Source: JAJDAH01 sp964487605
GTDB lineage: Bacteria; Myxococcota_A; Polyangia; Polyangiales; Polyangiaceae
NCBI GenBank assembly: GCA_964487605.1
Contig: CAZARU010000008.1
Location: forward strand, 45,051-109,050
Direction of reading: 5' to 3'
Length of the DNA: 64,000 nucleotides
Part shown: positions 17,847 to 26,840 of the stretch, piece by piece
Layout: each line of letters starts with the position of its first letter
How positions within the stretch are numbered: position 1 is the stretch's first letter
The notes under the pieces: model-generated
The model's input: only the letters and a program-made list of their open reading frames with translations
What the model was told of the DNA's origin: nothing
Databases searched by the model: none
Made by a program: the position numbers and the translations under genes

Positions 17847-19106
17847 TCACTCACCCAGGGCCACATCCAGGGCTTCGATCAGACGCTTCACCTCGGCGGG
17901 CGTGTTGTAGTGCACCATGCTGACGCGAACCACGCCGCCTGCGTGCCCGAGTGACAGGGCTTCGATCGCGCGACGCGCGTAGAAGTCGCCCCACCGGATC
18001 GCCACGCCCTTCGCGTCGGTGACCCGGACGATCTCGTCCGAGCGGCGGCCTTCGACCACGAACGACACGATGCACGTGCGGCGGTCGGGGTCCGCGGTGG
18101 GAGGTCCGAGGACGCGAACCCCGGGGCGCGTCCCGAGCCACTCGAGGAGCGGCCGCGCGAGCGCCTCCTCGTGGCGCGCCATCAGGTCGAACGTACGGTC
18201 CAGTCGCGCAGCGAGGCTCCCGGCGACGGCCGGCCAGTGACGTTCGTGCAGAGCGTCCAGGTACTCGACGATGCCCGGGAGCGACGCGACGAGCTCGTGG
18301 TTCACGTTCCCCGGCGTGAGCTTGTACGGAATGGCGTCGTCGCCGATGAAGAAGTGGTTCTGGCTCGCGAGCTCGAGGAGCCGCTCGCGCCGGGCGTAGA
18401 GCGCGGCGGAGTGAGGCCCGAACACCTTGTAGAGACTCACGAGGTAGAAATCGACGTCGAGTGCGCGAACGTCCAGTCGGCGGTGCGGCGCGTACGCCAC
18501 GCCGTCGACGCACACGAGCGCGCCGACCGCCCGCGCGCGGCGTACCACGGCAGGGACGTCCACGATCTCACCGACCAGGTTCGAGCAATGCGTGAAGGCG
18601 ACGAGCCGCGTGCGGTGGTCGAGGAGCGGATCCAGATCCTCGACGTGCAGCGACGCCGTCTCCGGTCGGAGCCTCCACTCGCGGATCTCGATCCCGTGCT
18701 CGGACAGGCGGCGCCACGCGCCGACGTTGGCTTCGTGGTCCAGGTTCGTGACGACGACGGCGTCCCCACGCGAGAGGCGCGGGCGGAGCGCCTGGGCGAG
18801 GACGTAGACGTTCATCGTCGTGGAGGGGCCGAGGACGATCTCGTCCGGGTCCGCCCCCAGGAGCTGCGCCACGGCCTCGCGGCCCTTCGCCACCAGGTCC
18901 GTCGCGCGAGCCGACAGCTCGTGGGTCGCACCGAGCTGGACCTGCACGGTCCGGCCGTACTCCGCGATGCGATCGACCACGGTGTGTGGAGGAACCACGC
19001 CGCCCGCGTTGTCGAAGAGGGCCCACCCAGTTCGTAGCGCTGGAAAGAAGCTGCGAGCGTACTCGACGTCGAGTTCCACGCGACGAACGTACACCGGTGC
19101 GCGCAT
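17847..19106 (-). CDS. Class V aminotransferase, cysteine desulfurase-like (VC1184-type)
   Basis: 419 residues. PLP-fold hallmarks are clear: FDNAGGVVPP near 31-40, STTMNVYVLAQ near 95, THCSNLVGEIVD near 172, VDGVAYAPHR at 200-209 (Asp pairs with the pyridine nitrogen) and SLYKVFGPH at 224-232 with the Schiff-base Lys 227. The DNAGG start and SLYK rather than SxHK match the VC1184-like subgroup of cysteine desulfurase-related enzymes. A free persulfide-forming Cys loop is not evident, so the substrate may not be cysteine. It is divergent from the MmgE/PrpD gene with 30 nt between starts, so both may share control. Confidence 0.87.
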   Translation of the reverse strand: MRAPVYVRRVELDVEYARSFFPALRTGWALFDNAGGVVPPHTVVDRIAEYGRTVQVQLGATHELSARATDLVAKGREAVAQLLGADPDEIVLGPSTTMNVYVLAQALRPRLSRGDAVVVTNLDHEANVGAWRRLSEHGIEIREWRLRPETASLHVEDLDPLLDHRTRLVAFTHCSNLVGEIVDVPAVVRRARAVGALVCVDGVAYAPHRRLDVRALDVDFYLVSLYKVFGPHSAALYARRERLLELASQNHFFIGDDAIPYKLTPGNVNHELVASLPGIVEYLDALHERHWPAVAGSLAARLDRTFDLMARHEEALARPLLEWLGTRPGVRVLGPPTADPDRRTCIVSFVVEGRRSDEIVRVTDAKGVAIRWGDFYARRAIEALSLGHAGGVVRVSMVHYNTPAEVKRLIEALDVALGE

Positions 19107-19136
19107 CGACGCGCGCCTGGGCTACGCTCGGCGCCA

Positions 19137-20816
19137 GTGCCCACCGTCCTCGAGAACCTCGCGCGCTGGGTCGTCGGGCTCGGCCTCGACGACGTGCCGC
19201 CGCGAATCGCGGCCCTGGCGCGGCATCAGACGATGAGCGTCCTGGCCGCGGTGGTCGCCGGAACCGACGAAGAGCCCGCGCGGCAGGTGGCGCGCGCCCT
19301 GCTCGGAGGCGCGCAGGACCGCGCTGGTCCGTGCACCGTGCTGCCGACGGGCGAGCGCACCGACTGGGCGACCGCGGTGACCGTCGCGAGCGCGCGCGGC
19401 ATGGCGCTCGACTACGACGACTACCTCTACATGGGGCACACCGGGCACAGCGCCGTGCTCGGCGCGTGGGCGTTCGGAGAGGCGCTCGGGGCGACGACCC
19501 GCGACGTGCTCCTCGCGCAGATCGCCGCGAACGAGCTGGGCGGTCGCCTGGGCGCGAGCTGCGCCCTCGGCCCGCAGAACGGGCAAGCCTGGAGCTTCAT
19601 TCACCTGCTCGAAGGCGCCGCCGTGGGCGCGAAGCTGTTCGGTCTCGACGCCGAGAGAACGGCGCACGCGTTCGCCATCGCGCTCTACCAGCCGTCGTTC
19701 ACGCTCTGGCCGGGTTTCATGGGCCCGGGCTCGAAGGTGCTCACCGCGGCGGCGCCCACGGTGGCGGGCCTGCGCGCCGCCGAGCTGGCCAGGCAGGGCA
19801 TGACCGGCGCCCTCGACGTGCTGGAGCACCCGCGGCAGGGGCTGTGGCGCTTCTTCAGCTTCGTGCCGGTGCGACACATGATGACGGGGCTCGGGAGCGC
19901 GTGGGTCGGCGACACGCTCGCGTTCAAGCGGTACCCGGGCTGCGCCTACGTGGACACGACGCTCGACGCGCTCTTCGACACTCTCGGCACGCTCGCGGCG
20001 CGACGCGGCCGCGCCGTCACTCCAGGCGAGGTCAGGTCGGTGAAGGTCGAGGCGTCGCTTCTGTCGTGCGAGATGGACAGGCTGTCGCGCGGAGCACGGA
20101 ACGACGCGCGGCTCACCGGCGTGAACGTGAACTTCTCCATCGGCCTCAACGTCGCCATCGGAATCCTCGCGGGTCGCCACACCGCCGTGGAGCTGCGCCA
20201 GCCGTGGCTGGACGAGCACGCAGAAGCGCTGCGAGCCCTCGCGAGCCGCGTCCGCTTGAAGCACGACGTCTCCATGACGCTCGAGGTCGCGCGGTCGTTC
20301 GACGAGGTCCTGGGCGGCGCGTCCATCGCGCGATCGCTGTCACCCCGCGACGTGGTCGCCATCGTCGCAGGCTATCGGCGAACCCTCGGGCTCGATCTGC
20401 GCGGGCTGTCGGCGCTCGGCGGATCCCTCGGAGGCGGCTCGCCCCTCGGCTCGATCGCCCGCGCCGCTCGGAACCTCGCTCGGGCTCGCCAGGTGCTGCG
20501 ACCCAGCGAAGGATCGGACGTCGGGCGCTCCCTCGACGCCGTGGACTTCTCTCGCTTCCGGATGACGTTCCCGGCCCGCGTCACGCTGGAACTCGACGAC
20601 GGCACGACGGCCTCGGCGCGCTGCGACGTGCCCGTCGGCGCTCCCGGCGCTCCCGGGCGGCTCGAGGCGGCCGTCGAGAAGCTCATCCGCGACGTCGGGC
20701 GCGCGCAGGGAGAGCCCCGGGCGCGTGCGCTGGCCGAACGGCTCGCGCGGTTCGAGGAGGAATCGCTCGAGGAGGTGGTGCGGGCAGCGTGCGGCGGAGA
20801 GTCGGCCACGCCGTGA
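19137..20816 (+). CDS. MmgE/PrpD-family protein
   Basis: 559 residues from a GTG at 19137. It has the family's helical N-domain (ARHQTMSVLAAVVAGTDEEPA), the ALDYDDYLYMGHTGHSAVLG segment corresponding to the D-D....GHP..A motif, and FKRYPGCAYVDTTLDAL in the lid domain. MmgE/PrpD proteins include 2-methylcitrate and aconitate-type dehydratases and decarboxylases. No methylcitrate-cycle genes are nearby, so I do not assign the reaction. The sequence is about 80-100 residues longer than typical because of a C-terminal extension (EKLIRDVGRAQGEP onward). It is divergent from the class V aminotransferase. Confidence 0.83.
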   Translation: MPTVLENLARWVVGLGLDDVPPRIAALARHQTMSVLAAVVAGTDEEPARQVARALLGGAQDRAGPCTVLPTGERTDWATAVTVASARGMALDYDDYLYMGHTGHSAVLGAWAFGEALGATTRDVLLAQIAANELGGRLGASCALGPQNGQAWSFIHLLEGAAVGAKLFGLDAERTAHAFAIALYQPSFTLWPGFMGPGSKVLTAAAPTVAGLRAAELARQGMTGALDVLEHPRQGLWRFFSFVPVRHMMTGLGSAWVGDTLAFKRYPGCAYVDTTLDALFDTLGTLAARRGRAVTPGEVRSVKVEASLLSCEMDRLSRGARNDARLTGVNVNFSIGLNVAIGILAGRHTAVELRQPWLDEHAEALRALASRVRLKHDVSMTLEVARSFDEVLGGASIARSLSPRDVVAIVAGYRRTLGLDLRGLSALGGSLGGGSPLGSIARAARNLARARQVLRPSEGSDVGRSLDAVDFSRFRMTFPARVTLELDDGTTASARCDVPVGAPGAPGRLEAAVEKLIRDVGRAQGEPRARALAERLARFEEESLEEVVRAACGGESATP

Positions 20817-20866
20817 ACGGCCCGCGCCCGCTGTCACGAAGGTGCCCCCGAGCACGATGAGCGACC

Positions 20867-21856
20867 ATGGCCCCACACTCCGTCCCGTCTCTGTCGGTGT
20901 TCCTGGTCGTCGGGTGCGCGGGGTTGGCCGCGCCAGAGGCCCGCGCGCCGGACGCCCTGGACGCGCCACGCACCCGGATGGCAGGCCAGCGGGCCAGCGC
21001 GCCGGTCGCCGCAGCGGCGCCCGTGGACCCGCCACCGCCCACGCCTGAGCCCGTCGCGCCGGCCTACGATCTCGCTGCGGACGTGGAGGCGCGGAGTGCC
21101 GCGGCCGTCCTCGAGCTCGGACCCAAGACGCTGACGCGTCTCGTCGAGGACTCGTTCCTCCTCGTGGGTCCCCCCGGCTCCTCCTCGGGCTCGTTCGCGA
21201 CCAGTGTCGTCACGGTGGAGCGCGCCCTGGCGGCCTACTTCAACGGGCGCTTCGGGCGTCGCCCGGAGCGACTCGTGGTCGTCTACCTGTTTCCTTCGGA
21301 GGGGCCGTACGACGCCTGGTGCCGCAAGCGTTGGGGAGGCCCCTGCAGCTCGCCCTACGGCTTCTACCTCCACTCCGAGCGGCTCATCGTGATGAGCGTT
21401 CGGCAAGGGATCGGCACGCTGACGCACGAGCTCGTGCATCCCATCGTCGAGGCAGACTTCCCGGACGCACCGGACTGGATCAACGAGGGCATCGCGTCGC
21501 TGTACGAGCAGTTCGCCTTCGTCAAGCCAGGGCACATCGCCGGCTACAAGAACTGGCGACACCCCCGCCTGCTCCACGCGCTCTTGTCGAAGCACGAGCG
21601 CGACCACGCGAAGCTCGAGCGGCTGTTCGGCATGACGGACGCCACGTTCCGAGGCGACCGCGAGGATCTGCACTACGCCATGGCGCGCTACCTCTGCCAG
21701 TGGCTCGACGCGCAGGGACTGCTGTGGCCGTTCTACCAGCGCTGGCGCGACACCCACGCGGACGACCCGACCGGCGAGCGCGCGTTCACGGCGGTGGTCG
21801 GGAAGACGCCCGCGGACGCGAGCGAACGCTGGGCGGCGTGGGTGAAGCGACTCTGA
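20867..21856 (+). CDS. Putative gluzincin metallopeptidase lipoprotein
   Basis: 329 residues with a short lipoprotein signal (PSLSVFLVVGC, Cys about 17) and a Pro/Ala linker to about 68. The catalytic segment reads GTLTHELVHPIVEADFP, giving HExxH at 187-191, and 14 residues later INEGIASLYE supplies the third zinc ligand (Glu about 207). This spacing fits the gluzincin clan. The rest is helical, ending RWAAWVKRL. The enzyme probably acts in the periplasm or at the cell surface; the substrate is unknown. It is preceded by a 50-nt gap after the MmgE/PrpD gene and appears to be its own unit. Confidence 0.83.
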   Translation: MAPHSVPSLSVFLVVGCAGLAAPEARAPDALDAPRTRMAGQRASAPVAAAAPVDPPPPTPEPVAPAYDLAADVEARSAAAVLELGPKTLTRLVEDSFLLVGPPGSSSGSFATSVVTVERALAAYFNGRFGRRPERLVVVYLFPSEGPYDAWCRKRWGGPCSSPYGFYLHSERLIVMSVRQGIGTLTHELVHPIVEADFPDAPDWINEGIASLYEQFAFVKPGHIAGYKNWRHPRLLHALLSKHERDHAKLERLFGMTDATFRGDREDLHYAMARYLCQWLDAQGLLWPFYQRWRDTHADDPTGERAFTAVVGKTPADASERWAAWVKRL

Positions 21857-22090
21857 AGCGGACGGCCCCGACCGCGGCGACGCGCCGCGAGGCGCGGCGG
21901 CACCCCGGCTAGCCCACCATCCCACTCGAGACCACACTGTAGGTGCCGACGCACACCGCGAACGGTCGATCACCGTGCCGCCGCAACGCCGCGCACACGC
22001 TCACTGACAAGTCGCGCTGACGCCGAAATCCACCCCGATTCCAGCTGGTTCGTGGCGTGACCGGGCGGCCGGCTCGGGTACACGTGGGGC

Positions 22091-22498
22091 ATGCGCTACC
22101 TCCTACCCGTCCTCCTGTGCTTCTCCGCAATCGGCTGCGCCCGTGGCGCCGACGACGTCGGGCCCTTCCAGACCGGCGACGGCGGGTACGCGCTGACGGC
22201 CGAGGAGGGCGGCGTGGACGAGGACGGAGGCGCAGCCGGCGCGGCCGGAGCCGCGGGCGAAGACGACGGCGGACCGCTCGGGATGGGGGGTGCCTCATCG
22301 TGGCCGGACGCGGGAGGCGCGGATGCCGACCCTGGCGCGTGCGGCAACGGAGCCGTGGACGGGACCGAGACGGACACCGACTGCGGAGGTTCGGATTGCG
22401 CCCCCTGCCCGAGCGGCGCGTCGTGCAAGACGAACGTGGACTGCGAGAGCACGTTCTGCAGCGGCGTGGGGCCGTCGCAGCCGGGCACGTGCACCTGA
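22091..22498 (+). CDS. Small Cys-rich lipoprotein
   Basis: 135 residues. A lipoprotein signal ends at SAIGC (Cys about 16), followed by an acidic Gly/Ala/Asp linker to about 80. The C-terminal 50 residues carry the myxobacterial Cys-repeat signature CGNGAVDGTETDTDCGG..C..C, then DCESTFCSG. Such modules are calcium-binding-like, Asp/Cys-rich surface domains in this phylum. A 234-bp region without a gene precedes it. A surface role is inferred. Confidence 0.8.
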   Translation: MRYLLPVLLCFSAIGCARGADDVGPFQTGDGGYALTAEEGGVDEDGGAAGAAGAAGEDDGGPLGMGGASSWPDAGGADADPGACGNGAVDGTETDTDCGGSDCAPCPSGASCKTNVDCESTFCSGVGPSQPGTCT

Positions 22499-22548
22499 CA
22501 CCCTGTGCGCCGTAGAGCGCCGCTCGCGGCGCTCGGGCGCTGGTGGGC

Positions 22549-24717
22549 TCACTTCGGGACGGGCAGCGAGCAGAAGCCCGCGACGCACTTCACACCAGTG
22601 TCCGCCTCGCAGCAGTCGGCGTCGATGACGCAGCTCTCGTCGCGGGGCACGCACTCGCTCTCGACCGGCTCGCACGTCTTCACGGAGTTCGGATCGCTCG
22701 GGTTCGACGCGCGGCAATAACCGCGACAGCAGTCCGCATCGACCTCGCACCCGGCGCCGTCGCTCTCGCACGGCTCGAGCGCCCAGAAGCCTCGCTCGTT
22801 CTTGGACCCGGTCTGGTTCGGCAGGAAGAACGGCGGGTGGCTCGGGTCGGTGCCGGGCGCTGCGCCCGGAGTGATGGCCGTCACCCAGAGCTGCTTGCGC
22901 TCCTCGCCCGGGAGGTGCGTGTTGCCGTACTGGCGAATGCTGGTGAAGACGACCCAGAAGAACCCCGCGGCCGGCTGCGGCAGCGCGAAGGGCTCGTAGT
23001 TGTGCACCTCGTCGAAGGCAGTGTGCCCCTTGTTCGCGTGGGCGAGCTCCACGTGTCCGGAACTCGCGATGTCGATCAGGTGCAGCTTGTTGGGCTGGGT
23101 ACCGTAGGCGTTGCCGTCCCACGACGGCAGCATGCCGCTGTACTCCGGGTACTTCGCCTGACCCTCCTGCAGCACGATGAGGTTCGAGTCGGGCAGGAAC
23201 GTGACGTACTTGGCCGTCGCGCCGGAGGGTCCGTTGTCGAGGACGACCTTCAGGTTCTGGAACGTGAGCGTGCCGTTCGGCCCGGTGGCTTCGTCGATGG
23301 TCACATCCATGACGCCAATGGACCGGCTCGGCGTACCGGGCTGACCGGGCGCGCCGCCCGTGGTGAACGCGTAGCGCTTTCCATCGGGCGAGAACGCGGG
23401 CAGCAACGCCGACACGTCGGCGCCCGCGCCGACGACGGTGGCGGGCGCGAGCGCGGGCGTGACGTCGTCGATCTTCCAGGCCATGAGGTTGGGGCCGCCC
23501 CAGAAGTTGTTCTGACTGCGCGTCACGTACTTGCCGTCGGGGGTGAAGACGCCGAACGAGATCCCACGGGTGTCGCCGCCGAGCCCCGCCGGTGCGCCCG
23601 TGAGCTTGGAGATCGAGAGATCTCCGTTCACCCGGTAGACGCCGGTCTGCGGGTTCGGCTGGTTCACTTCCGCCCCCGTGGAGAGCGACTTGCCGTTTGC
23701 GGACACCGAGTGACACACGACGCAGCCCGTCGCGATCTGCTTCGCCGGCTCGGGTGATCCCGGCTTGACCGCCCAGAGGCCGGTGTGCGGCGCCTCGTAG
23801 GTCATGTAATAGACGGCCCCCTTCAGGCTGCCGGGCGCTGCCTTGAGGAGCACCTTCGCCGTGCCGTAGGCCGTTCCGCCCGAAGCCTTGACGACCTCGA
23901 GGTCGAGGGTCGAGCCCGAGGCGCTCAGGATCGCGGCGTCCCAGACGTCCTGCGGCGGCGCGACCCGCGGTCGCGCGGCGTTCTTGACCTTGTGAAAGCC
24001 GGTCCATTCGAAGTAGGTCCCACGAAGCGTCAGCTTCACGTCCTCCGGGGGCAGCGTTCCGGGGCTGAACTGGACGACGGGCGCGCGGATGTCACGCGGG
24101 AACACGGTCTGGTCGTAGGGGTAGAGCACGCTCGACACCGCGGGCCCCGGGTCGGGCGTCACGGGTCCGGTGAGCAGCCCCTTGTTCCCGGGTGTCGGTC
24201 CGGGATCGCTCGGGTCGTCGAGGATGTCCTCTGAAATCTTCACGTTCACCGTGACCGTCGCCGTCGCCTTCTGGCTGCCGTACGTCGCGATGACCTTCGC
24301 GACGCCGCCGACGATGCCCGTGGTGAAGAACAGCCCCGCCTGATCGACGTCGCCGAGGTCGTACTTGTCCAGCGTCCAGGTCGCCTGCACGGCTGAGCCG
24401 CCGCTCCCCAGCTTCGCGACGAACGTCTGGGTCGCCGGCACCGTCTTCGAGCCGACGGTGAGCGTCACCGACGGCGGATCGACGAGCAACGTCTGGGGCG
24501 CGCCGTCGCCGAACGCGTCCGGGTTGAAGATGGAGCCACCGTCGTTCGGGCCGCCGCTCGCGCCGGCGTCCGGCCTGGGCGGTCCCCCGCCGACACCTTC
24601 GTTCGACGCGGCGCCTCCGCCGTCACCCGAGGAGCACCCCGCGAACGCCGCGACGAAGCAAGCGAGCGCGAGGACCAGGGTGAGGAGCACGCGACGCGGA
24701 GCCAGCTGGAGGCGCAT
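22549..24717 (-). CDS. Large propeller-like lipoprotein with CxxCH motif and C-terminal Cys-rich domain
   Basis: 722 residues from the ATG at 24717. A lipoprotein signal ends at AAFAGC (Cys about 28), followed by a Gly linker. Residues 75-162 look like a bacterial Ig-like domain (PPSVTLTVGSKTV to ATATVTVNV). Further on is a TolB/PD40-like propeller with FTPDGKYVTRSQ and FSPDGKRYAFTTGG blades. Inside it, CVVCH at 332-336 is a c-type heme-attachment motif (followed by SVSANGKSL), which makes covalent heme plausible. The last 65 residues are Cys-rich (CEVDADCCRGYC, CVIDADCCEADT). Function unknown; redox sensing or electron transfer at the surface is an inference. Confidence 0.83.
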   Translation of the reverse strand: MRLQLAPRRVLLTLVLALACFVAAFAGCSSGDGGGAASNEGVGGGPPRPDAGASGGPNDGGSIFNPDAFGDGAPQTLLVDPPSVTLTVGSKTVPATQTFVAKLGSGGSAVQATWTLDKYDLGDVDQAGLFFTTGIVGGVAKVIATYGSQKATATVTVNVKISEDILDDPSDPGPTPGNKGLLTGPVTPDPGPAVSSVLYPYDQTVFPRDIRAPVVQFSPGTLPPEDVKLTLRGTYFEWTGFHKVKNAARPRVAPPQDVWDAAILSASGSTLDLEVVKASGGTAYGTAKVLLKAAPGSLKGAVYYMTYEAPHTGLWAVKPGSPEPAKQIATGCVVCHSVSANGKSLSTGAEVNQPNPQTGVYRVNGDLSISKLTGAPAGLGGDTRGISFGVFTPDGKYVTRSQNNFWGGPNLMAWKIDDVTPALAPATVVGAGADVSALLPAFSPDGKRYAFTTGGAPGQPGTPSRSIGVMDVTIDEATGPNGTLTFQNLKVVLDNGPSGATAKYVTFLPDSNLIVLQEGQAKYPEYSGMLPSWDGNAYGTQPNKLHLIDIASSGHVELAHANKGHTAFDEVHNYEPFALPQPAAGFFWVVFTSIRQYGNTHLPGEERKQLWVTAITPGAAPGTDPSHPPFFLPNQTGSKNERGFWALEPCESDGAGCEVDADCCRGYCRASNPSDPNSVKTCEPVESECVPRDESCVIDADCCEADTGVKCVAGFCSLPVPK

Positions 24718-24990
24718 GGGTCGAGTGTACGGGGAGAGCCGGCGCGCGCGAACGCGGGGCGTCGAACGCGGCGCACGCCTCCGCGAGCGACAGAAAGTTC
24801 CGGGCGTCTGAGAACGAACCGCCGGTGCTCTCGCGGCCGGCGCGAGACGCACCGCGTCGTTCGCGCCGGCGCACTCCTGGGCGGATCGGGAGCGCCGGCT
24901 CACGGGCCGCGAAGCGAACACGTCGTCTTTGGTCGCGCCATCGCCGGACGGGTTGCGCGGAAGCCATCGCGCGCGCTAGCGAAGGCCCTG

Positions 24991-26829
24991 ATGACGCCCC
25001 TTCGCGTGCGTGGCTTCGTGGTCCTCAGCCTCTGCTTCGCGGCTTGCTCGGCCTCGAGCTCCCGCCCGGGCGGCGGTGCCGGCGGCGCCGGCGGCGCCGG
25101 CGGCACTCTCGGAGGCGCGTGCGACACTTGCCTCACGGGGCAGTACACGCCGTGCAAGGCGGACGGCACGCCCGACTCGCCGATCTTCTGTCCTGCCGCG
25201 TGCACGCCGGGAGTCGGCTGCTCGGAGTGCACGCCGGGGGCGAACACCTGCGTCGGGAACGGCGTTCACGCGTGCGGAGACGACGGCAAGCCGGGAGCGC
25301 TGGTCGAGACCTGCGACACCTCTGCCGGGCAAACGTGCGCCGGTGGGGGCTGCAAGTCGGGCTGCGCCGCGGCGGCAGAGCTCCCCTCGAACGTCGGTTG
25401 CGAGTTCTGGGCGGTCGACCTCGACCAGCAGGACCTCCTGAACGACCCAGCGAGCCAGCCGTGGGGCGTCGTCCTCTCCAACGCCGGCCAGTCGCAGGCG
25501 AACGTCACCATCGAGCTGAACCAGGCGGCCCCCGGGCAGCCGGTGAGCCCCATGGTGGTTCGGCAACTCTCCGTCGCTGCCGGCTCGCTCGAGACGGTGG
25601 CGCTGCCGACGCGCGAGCTCGACTGCGGAGCGAGGCCGAACGACCTCGCCTCCCCCGGCACGTGCCTCTCGTCCAACGCTTTCCGGATCACTTCGTCCGA
25701 GCCCATCGTCGTCTACCAGTTCAACGTCTTCGTCAACGCGTTCTCCAACGACGCGTCCCTCCTCCTCCCGCGCGAGGCCCTCGGGACGAAGTATCGCGTG
25801 CTCGGCTGGAACGCGGGACACCCCATCGCCATTGGCCCCGTCACACGCTCCTACGTCACGGTCGTGGGCGTGGAAGAGAGCACCAAGGTCCGCGTACGAC
25901 CCACCTGGCGCATCCGCGGCAACCCGCCCCTCGCGGCCACGAACATCGGGGACATTCTGGAGATGAACCTGGGTCCGTTCGACGTCCTGAACCTCGAGTC
26001 CGACGACGCCACGCTCCAGGAGGCGACCGTCTCGGCCAGGCCGGTCGCGGACTTCACCGGGTCCATCGTCGACGCCGACAAGCCCGTCGCCGTCTTCACC
26101 GGAGTCGAGCTGAGCAGCGCGCCGGGCCACGTCGACATCCCGACGCCGCCGGGATGGATGGAGAGCGAGACGTGCTGCCTCGACCACCTCGAAGAGCAGC
26201 TCTTCCCGCTGGAGTCGATCGGAACGCGCTTCGTGGTGACACGAAGCCCCATTCGCTCCACGAGCGGCGCCTATGCCGAGCCGGACGTGCTCCGCTTCGT
26301 CGGTGGCGCGGCGGCCGCCACGGTGACGACCACGCTCCCACCGCCCTTCGACACCTTCACGCTGGGCCCCGGCGAGGTGAAGGACACCTGGACGCAGCGC
26401 GACGAGATCGTGACCTCCACGGAGCCGATCCTGGTCGGCCAGCTCCTGGTGAGCCAGAGCTACGTGGACGGCCCCTACGTGGGCGACCCATCCCTGACGC
26501 TCTTCCCACCCGCGGAGCAGTTTCGCTCGGAGTACGTGATCCTGACGCCACCGAGCTGGACACAGAACTTCGTCGTCATCTCCGCCCCCGAGGGCACCGC
26601 AACGACGGTGGACGGCGCTCCGAGCACGGCGTGCAGCACGACGGCGGCCGGCACGCTCGACGGCGTCGCGTACGAGGCGCGGCGGTGTCCGCTCGCCGAG
26701 GGGGTTCACACCATCAGCGGCGACGGACCGTTCGGCATCATCGCGTATGGGTACGGCTCGGCAGGCAGCTACGCGTTCGTGGGCGGCGCGAACGTCAAAA
26801 AGATCTACACGCCGCCCCCCGTGCTCTGA
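24991..26829 (+). CDS. IgGFc-binding-domain lipoprotein
   Basis: 612 residues from the ATG at 24991. A lipoprotein signal ends at LCFAAC (Cys about 19), a Gly/Ala linker follows, then a Cys-rich module (CDTCLTGQYTPC, CSECTPGANTC). The main part, from about 135, matches the IgGFc-binding family of bacterial surface proteins: repeated beta units with SEPIVVYQFN, LPREALGTKYRVLGW, SYVTVVGVEESTKV, and the closing FGIIAYGYGSAGSYAFVGG. Named for eukaryotic mucin-like proteins, these domains are abundant on Myxococcota surfaces, where their ligand is unknown. It is divergent from the CxxCH lipoprotein (273-bp shared upstream region). Confidence 0.87.
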   Translation: MTPLRVRGFVVLSLCFAACSASSSRPGGGAGGAGGAGGTLGGACDTCLTGQYTPCKADGTPDSPIFCPAACTPGVGCSECTPGANTCVGNGVHACGDDGKPGALVETCDTSAGQTCAGGGCKSGCAAAAELPSNVGCEFWAVDLDQQDLLNDPASQPWGVVLSNAGQSQANVTIELNQAAPGQPVSPMVVRQLSVAAGSLETVALPTRELDCGARPNDLASPGTCLSSNAFRITSSEPIVVYQFNVFVNAFSNDASLLLPREALGTKYRVLGWNAGHPIAIGPVTRSYVTVVGVEESTKVRVRPTWRIRGNPPLAATNIGDILEMNLGPFDVLNLESDDATLQEATVSARPVADFTGSIVDADKPVAVFTGVELSSAPGHVDIPTPPGWMESETCCLDHLEEQLFPLESIGTRFVVTRSPIRSTSGAYAEPDVLRFVGGAAAATVTTTLPPPFDTFTLGPGEVKDTWTQRDEIVTSTEPILVGQLLVSQSYVDGPYVGDPSLTLFPPAEQFRSEYVILTPPSWTQNFVVISAPEGTATTVDGAPSTACSTTAAGTLDGVAYEARRCPLAEGVHTISGDGPFGIIAYGYGSAGSYAFVGGANVKKIYTPPPVL

Positions 26830-26840
26830 CCGCGCAGTCG

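Noticed and set aside
17659..17866. Small minus-strand open frames in 17609-17846
   Set aside because: They overlap the start or stop of neighbours and are Arg/Pro-rich; one ends in a protein-like FVVNGTRFTKT, but there is too little to call a gene.
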